DNA from: Roseomonas aeriglobus
Lineage (GTDB): Bacteria > Pseudomonadota > Alphaproteobacteria > Sphingomonadales > Sphingomonadaceae
Assembly (NCBI GenBank): GCA_016937575.1
Contig: JAFHKN010000002.1
Location: forward strand, 3,221,001-3,285,000
Reading direction: 5' to 3'
DNA length: 64,000 nt
The notes under the pieces were generated by a model. That model did no database searches. It was not told the DNA's origin and saw nothing but the letters and a program-made list of their open reading frames with translations. A program made the position numbers and the translations under genes. This document shows positions 61,287-64,000 of this stretch, one piece after another (position 1 is the first letter of the stretch; each line of letters begins with the position of its first letter).

Positions 61287-62348
61287 ATGCTGGCGCTCGC
61301 CCTCGCCGCGGCGCTGGCCGTGCCGCCGGCATGCGTCGCCGACGACGGCCTCGCCTATGTCTGCGGGACGGAAAAGCCGGAAGACGTCGTGGCGCTCCCC
61401 GACACGCGCTGGCTGATCGCCAGCGGCTTCGCATCCGGCGCGGGGCTGAAGCTGGTGGATACGACCGCCCGCCATGCGACGCGTTGGTACGCGGGCGGTG
61501 CCGTGCAGCACCGGCCCGATCCGCGCTGGATGCGCACCTGTCCCGGTGCTCTCGACCCTGCGCTGTTCAACGCCCGCGGATTGTCGCTCCGCGCGACCGG
61601 ACCCGGCAGCTGGCGGTTGCTGGTCGTCAATCACGGCGGTCGCGAATCGATCGAGATGTTCGACATCGCCGCAATCGGCGACGCCGCGCCGACCCTGACC
61701 TGGCGGGGCTGCGTCACAATGCCGGCAGGCCAGGTCGCGAACAGCGTCGCAAGCTTTGCCGACGGGACGATCCTGGTCACCGTTCTGACGCGGCCGGGCA
61801 CGACGATCGGCGACTTCATGCTCGGTCGGCCGACCGGCGCGGTGTGGCGGCTTTCGCCCGGCGCTGACCGGTTCGAAGAGCTACCGGGCACCGAACTGCC
61901 CGGAAACAACGGGATCGAAACCGATCCGGACGAGCGCCATTTCTATGTCGTCGCCTTCGGCTGGCACGCGGTCGTGATGTACGATCGTCGCGACACCCGT
62001 CGGCCGGTCGACCGGATCGTTGCGCCCGACTTCATGCCGGACAATATCCGCTGGTCGGGCGGGCGGCTGCTTGTGGCGGGCATGCGGCTCGACGAGCCCG
62101 CATGCGGCGGACTGCGCGCGGTCGTCGATGGCGTTGCAGACCCGATGCTGTGCCATCGCGGCTGGGTGGTCGGCGCCGTCGATCGCACGGCACGTCGGAT
62201 CGCGACCGTGGCCTATGGGGGCCCGCAGGCGCACTTCAACGGCCTGTCTGCCGCGGCGATCATTGGCGATCGGCTGTGGCTCGGATCCTTCCAGTCCGAT
62301 CGGATCGCCTACACCTCCCTGCCGAAACCCGAGAGTGCCACGCCATGA
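61287..62348 (+). CDS. Secreted SMP-30/strictosidine-synthase-like beta-propeller protein
   Basis: This 353-residue protein has a signal peptide (MLALALAAALAVPPACVADD) and propeller-like repeats: LVVNHGGRESIEMFDIAAI, ANSVASFADGTILVTVL, NNGIETDPDERHFYVVAFGWHAVVMYDRRD, and MPDNIRWSGGRLLVAG. The NNGIETDPDERHFYV segment is like the calcium site in paraoxonase, gluconolactonase and strictosidine-synthase-like proteins. It starts 3 bases after the carboxylesterase and ends in an ATGA overlap with the dehydratase gene. A lactonase or periplasmic binding role in quinate-ester metabolism is possible. Confidence 0.75.
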   Translation: MLALALAAALAVPPACVADDGLAYVCGTEKPEDVVALPDTRWLIASGFASGAGLKLVDTTARHATRWYAGGAVQHRPDPRWMRTCPGALDPALFNARGLSLRATGPGSWRLLVVNHGGRESIEMFDIAAIGDAAPTLTWRGCVTMPAGQVANSVASFADGTILVTVLTRPGTTIGDFMLGRPTGAVWRLSPGADRFEELPGTELPGNNGIETDPDERHFYVVAFGWHAVVMYDRRDTRRPVDRIVAPDFMPDNIRWSGGRLLVAGMRLDEPACGGLRAVVDGVADPMLCHRGWVVGAVDRTARRIATVAYGGPQAHFNGLSAAAIIGDRLWLGSFQSDRIAYTSLPKPESATP

Positions 62349-64000
62349 CCAGCCTCAACGCCATCGCGACCGTGTCGATCAGCGGGACGCTGGAGGACAA
62401 GCTGCGCGCCGCCGCCGCGGCCGGGTTCCGTGCGGTCGAGATATTCGACACCGACTTCGTCGCATCCGCCCTGACCGCCGAGCAAGTCCGCGCGCTGCTG
62501 GACAGCCTGGGCCTCGCGTGCGTGCTCTACCAGCCGCTGCGCGACGTCGAGGGGATGCCCGAGCCGCACCGGACCCGCGCGCTAGCCCGGGCGCGCCAGA
62601 AGTTCGAAGTCATGCGGACGCTCGGCTGCGACCGGCTGTTGCTGTGTTCGAACACCTCACCGCTCGCGTCCGGCGACCGCGACACGATCGTTGCCGATCT
62701 GCGCGCGGTGGGCGACATTGCCGCGGAATATGGCGTCACCGTCGGCTATGAAGCGCTCGCCTGGGGCCGCCACGTCGCCGATCACCGCGACGTCTGGGAC
62801 ATCGTCCAGGCGGTCGACCATCCGAACATCGGCATCCTGCTCGACAGCTTCCATTCGCTTGCGCGGCGAATTCCGATCGAATCCATCCGCGCGATCGATC
62901 CAGCGAAGCTCGTCTTCATCCAGCTAGCCGACGCGCCACTGCTCGACATGGACTATCTTTACTGGAGCCGCCATTTCCGCAGCCTGCCCGCGCAAGGGGG
63001 GTTCGACCTGACCGCCTATGTCGCCGAGATTCTTAGGATCGGCTATGACGGGCCGCTGAGCCTGGAGATCTTCAACGACCGCTTCCGCGGCAGTTCGGCC
63101 GAGATGATCGCGCGCGATGGCCTCCGCTCGCTCGATGCGCTGCGCGATGCGGCGGCGCGGAAGCTGGGGCGTGAGACGACAATGCCCGCCCGCGCCAAGA
63201 TCGACCGCGTCGAGTTCGTCGAATTTGCAGTCGCCGAGAAGGATGCCAATGAGCTTGCCGCGATGCTGCACAGTGCCGGCTTCGACCGGGTCGGGCATCA
63301 CCGCAGCAAGAGGGTCGATCTGTGGCGCGCGGGCAACGTCAACTTCGTCCTGAATTACGAGGACGATGGCTTCGCCGCCAGCTATCGCACCGTTCACGGC
63401 ACCGCGATCTGCGCGATCGGGCTGGTCGTTGCCGATGGTCCGGCGGCTGTCGCGCGCGCGCGGGCGCTTGGCGTGCCAGAACATCCCAGCGATCTGCCAG
63501 CGATGCCCGCGCTGCGCGGCGTCGCGGGCAGTCTGGTCTATGTCCTCGACATCGAAGCGGCGCGGACGATCTGGGACGACGAATTCGTGATCGACGCCGC
63601 GCCTGACGGGCCGCGCGTGGATGTCCTGGCGATCGACCACCTCGCGGCGACCGTCCACCATGACGAATTCCTGTCGTGGCAACTCTACTGGCGCGCGCTG
63701 TTCGACGTTCAGGTACAGACACCGCAGGACGTGATCGATCCCAACGGCCTGGTCCAGAGCCAGGCGATCCAGAACCGCGAGGGGAGTTTCCGCATCACGC
63801 TGAACAGCACGGACGCCCCCGGCGCGCTGTCGGCGCGGTTCCTGACGCAATCCTTCGGCGCGGGGTTCCAGCACATCGCCCTGCGCGTCTCGGACGTCGC
63901 CGGAACCGCGGCGGCGCTGGCGGCACGCGGGCTCGAACGCCTGCCGATCCCGGCGAATTACCATGACGACGTGGCGGCGAAATTCGGCCTGTCCGACGAC
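62345..64000 (+). CDS. quiC: 3-dehydroshikimate dehydratase fused to an HPPD-like domain, 3' end outside the window
   Basis: The visible 552 codons start MTSLNAIATVSISGTLEDKL and contain a TIM-barrel sugar phosphate isomerase/epimerase domain (about residues 1-290), then a vicinal-oxygen-chelate region like 4-hydroxyphenylpyruvate dioxygenase (about 295-552, ending LSDD at the window edge). Metal ligands are expected at Glu136 (VGYEAL), Asp167 (GILLDSFHSL), Gln193 (VFIQLADAP) and Glu241 (LSLEIFND), nearly the spacing in the QuiC1-type dehydratase of Pseudomonas putida. QuiC converts 3-dehydroshikimate to protocatechuate. The fused C-terminal half seems to have lost or altered dioxygenase function in known members. 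The ATG overlaps the previous stop by 4 bases. Confidence 0.88.
   Translation, partial: MTSLNAIATVSISGTLEDKLRAAAAAGFRAVEIFDTDFVASALTAEQVRALLDSLGLACVLYQPLRDVEGMPEPHRTRALARARQKFEVMRTLGCDRLLLCSNTSPLASGDRDTIVADLRAVGDIAAEYGVTVGYEALAWGRHVADHRDVWDIVQAVDHPNIGILLDSFHSLARRIPIESIRAIDPAKLVFIQLADAPLLDMDYLYWSRHFRSLPAQGGFDLTAYVAEILRIGYDGPLSLEIFNDRFRGSSAEMIARDGLRSLDALRDAAARKLGRETTMPARAKIDRVEFVEFAVAEKDANELAAMLHSAGFDRVGHHRSKRVDLWRAGNVNFVLNYEDDGFAASYRTVHGTAICAIGLVVADGPAAVARARALGVPEHPSDLPAMPALRGVAGSLVYVLDIEAARTIWDDEFVIDAAPDGPRVDVLAIDHLAATVHHDEFLSWQLYWRALFDVQVQTPQDVIDPNGLVQSQAIQNREGSFRITLNSTDAPGALSARFLTQSFGAGFQHIALRVSDVAGTAAALAARGLERLPIPANYHDDVAAKFGLSDD

Noticed and set aside
62924..63964. 346-codon minus-strand ORF opposite quiC
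   Set aside because: Antisense shadow of a clearly recognisable dehydratase/HPPD-like protein.

Overview
The window looks like a chromosomal segment of a high-GC alphaproteobacterium, most likely a Sphingomonas-type sphingomonad. The reasons are the codon and GC use, a 976-residue sphingomonad-style TonB-dependent receptor, the phenol-hydroxylase/ortho-cleavage gene set, and sphingomonad-style mobile genes (ArdC-like, ParB-like, IS5/IS427 group). No rRNA, tRNA or CRISPR array was recognised.

Layout. (1) 1-13.7 kb holds detoxification genes: the end of a class III alcohol dehydrogenase, a UvrA paralogue, a PfpI protein and a glutathione-independent formaldehyde dehydrogenase. Two LysR-controlled groups follow (DJ-1/PfpI, two YgiN-like monooxygenases, SDR, GlcG-like protein, quinone oxidoreductase, DODA-type dioxygenase, QorB-like protein). 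(2) 13.7-14.6 kb is a scar with IS3 orfA and sensor-kinase fragments. (3) 14.7-27.0 kb is a complete phenol-to-central-metabolism route on the minus strand: an outer-membrane MetA-type channel, the six-subunit phenol hydroxylase (dmpKLMNOP), a divergent LysR regulator, then catB-catC-catA-pcaI-pcaJ-pcaF-pcaD. Phenol is hydroxylated to catechol, cleaved ortho by CatA, carried through muconate and muconolactone to 3-oxoadipate, and split to succinyl-CoA and acetyl-CoA. The dmpK and catB promoters carry the same BenM/CatM-like operator with the same geometry, so one LysR protein probably controls both halves.

(4) 27.2-38.7 kb is a decayed mobile region. It has an ArdC-like protease gene without a normal start codon, a frameshifted DUF3800 gene, a frameshifted parB ended by a stop codon next to an intact IS5-family element, a broken DUF6361-type locus, a HigBA-like pair with a truncated toxin, and IS66 and virB11 fragments. 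Two genes here share a ~225-nt paralogous leader with conserved hairpins. Apparently intact EthD-like and Old Yellow Enzyme genes sit inside it. (5) 38.2-47.9 kb holds a VirB2-like gene, a very large relaxase-like gene, unknown genes and a three-gene envelope operon with an Ivy-like lysozyme inhibitor. The gap upstream of the relaxase has a perfect palindrome and an alternating purine-pyrimidine tract.

(6) 48-53.6 kb encodes an S8 protease fused to an autotransporter-like C-terminus, a HEPN-like protein and a CHASE3-HAMP-GAF-GGDEF diguanylate cyclase. (7) 54-64 kb is a probable quinate/shikimate (or quinate-ester) utilisation cluster: shikimate-dehydrogenase-like protein, TonB receptor, TetR regulator, two secreted esterases, a beta-propeller protein and a 3-dehydroshikimate dehydratase fused to an HPPD-like domain that runs off the window. 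Two copies of a GAAC-N2-GTTC operator flank the TetR gene. Start sites were chosen by ribosome-binding sites and homology; no database search was run.
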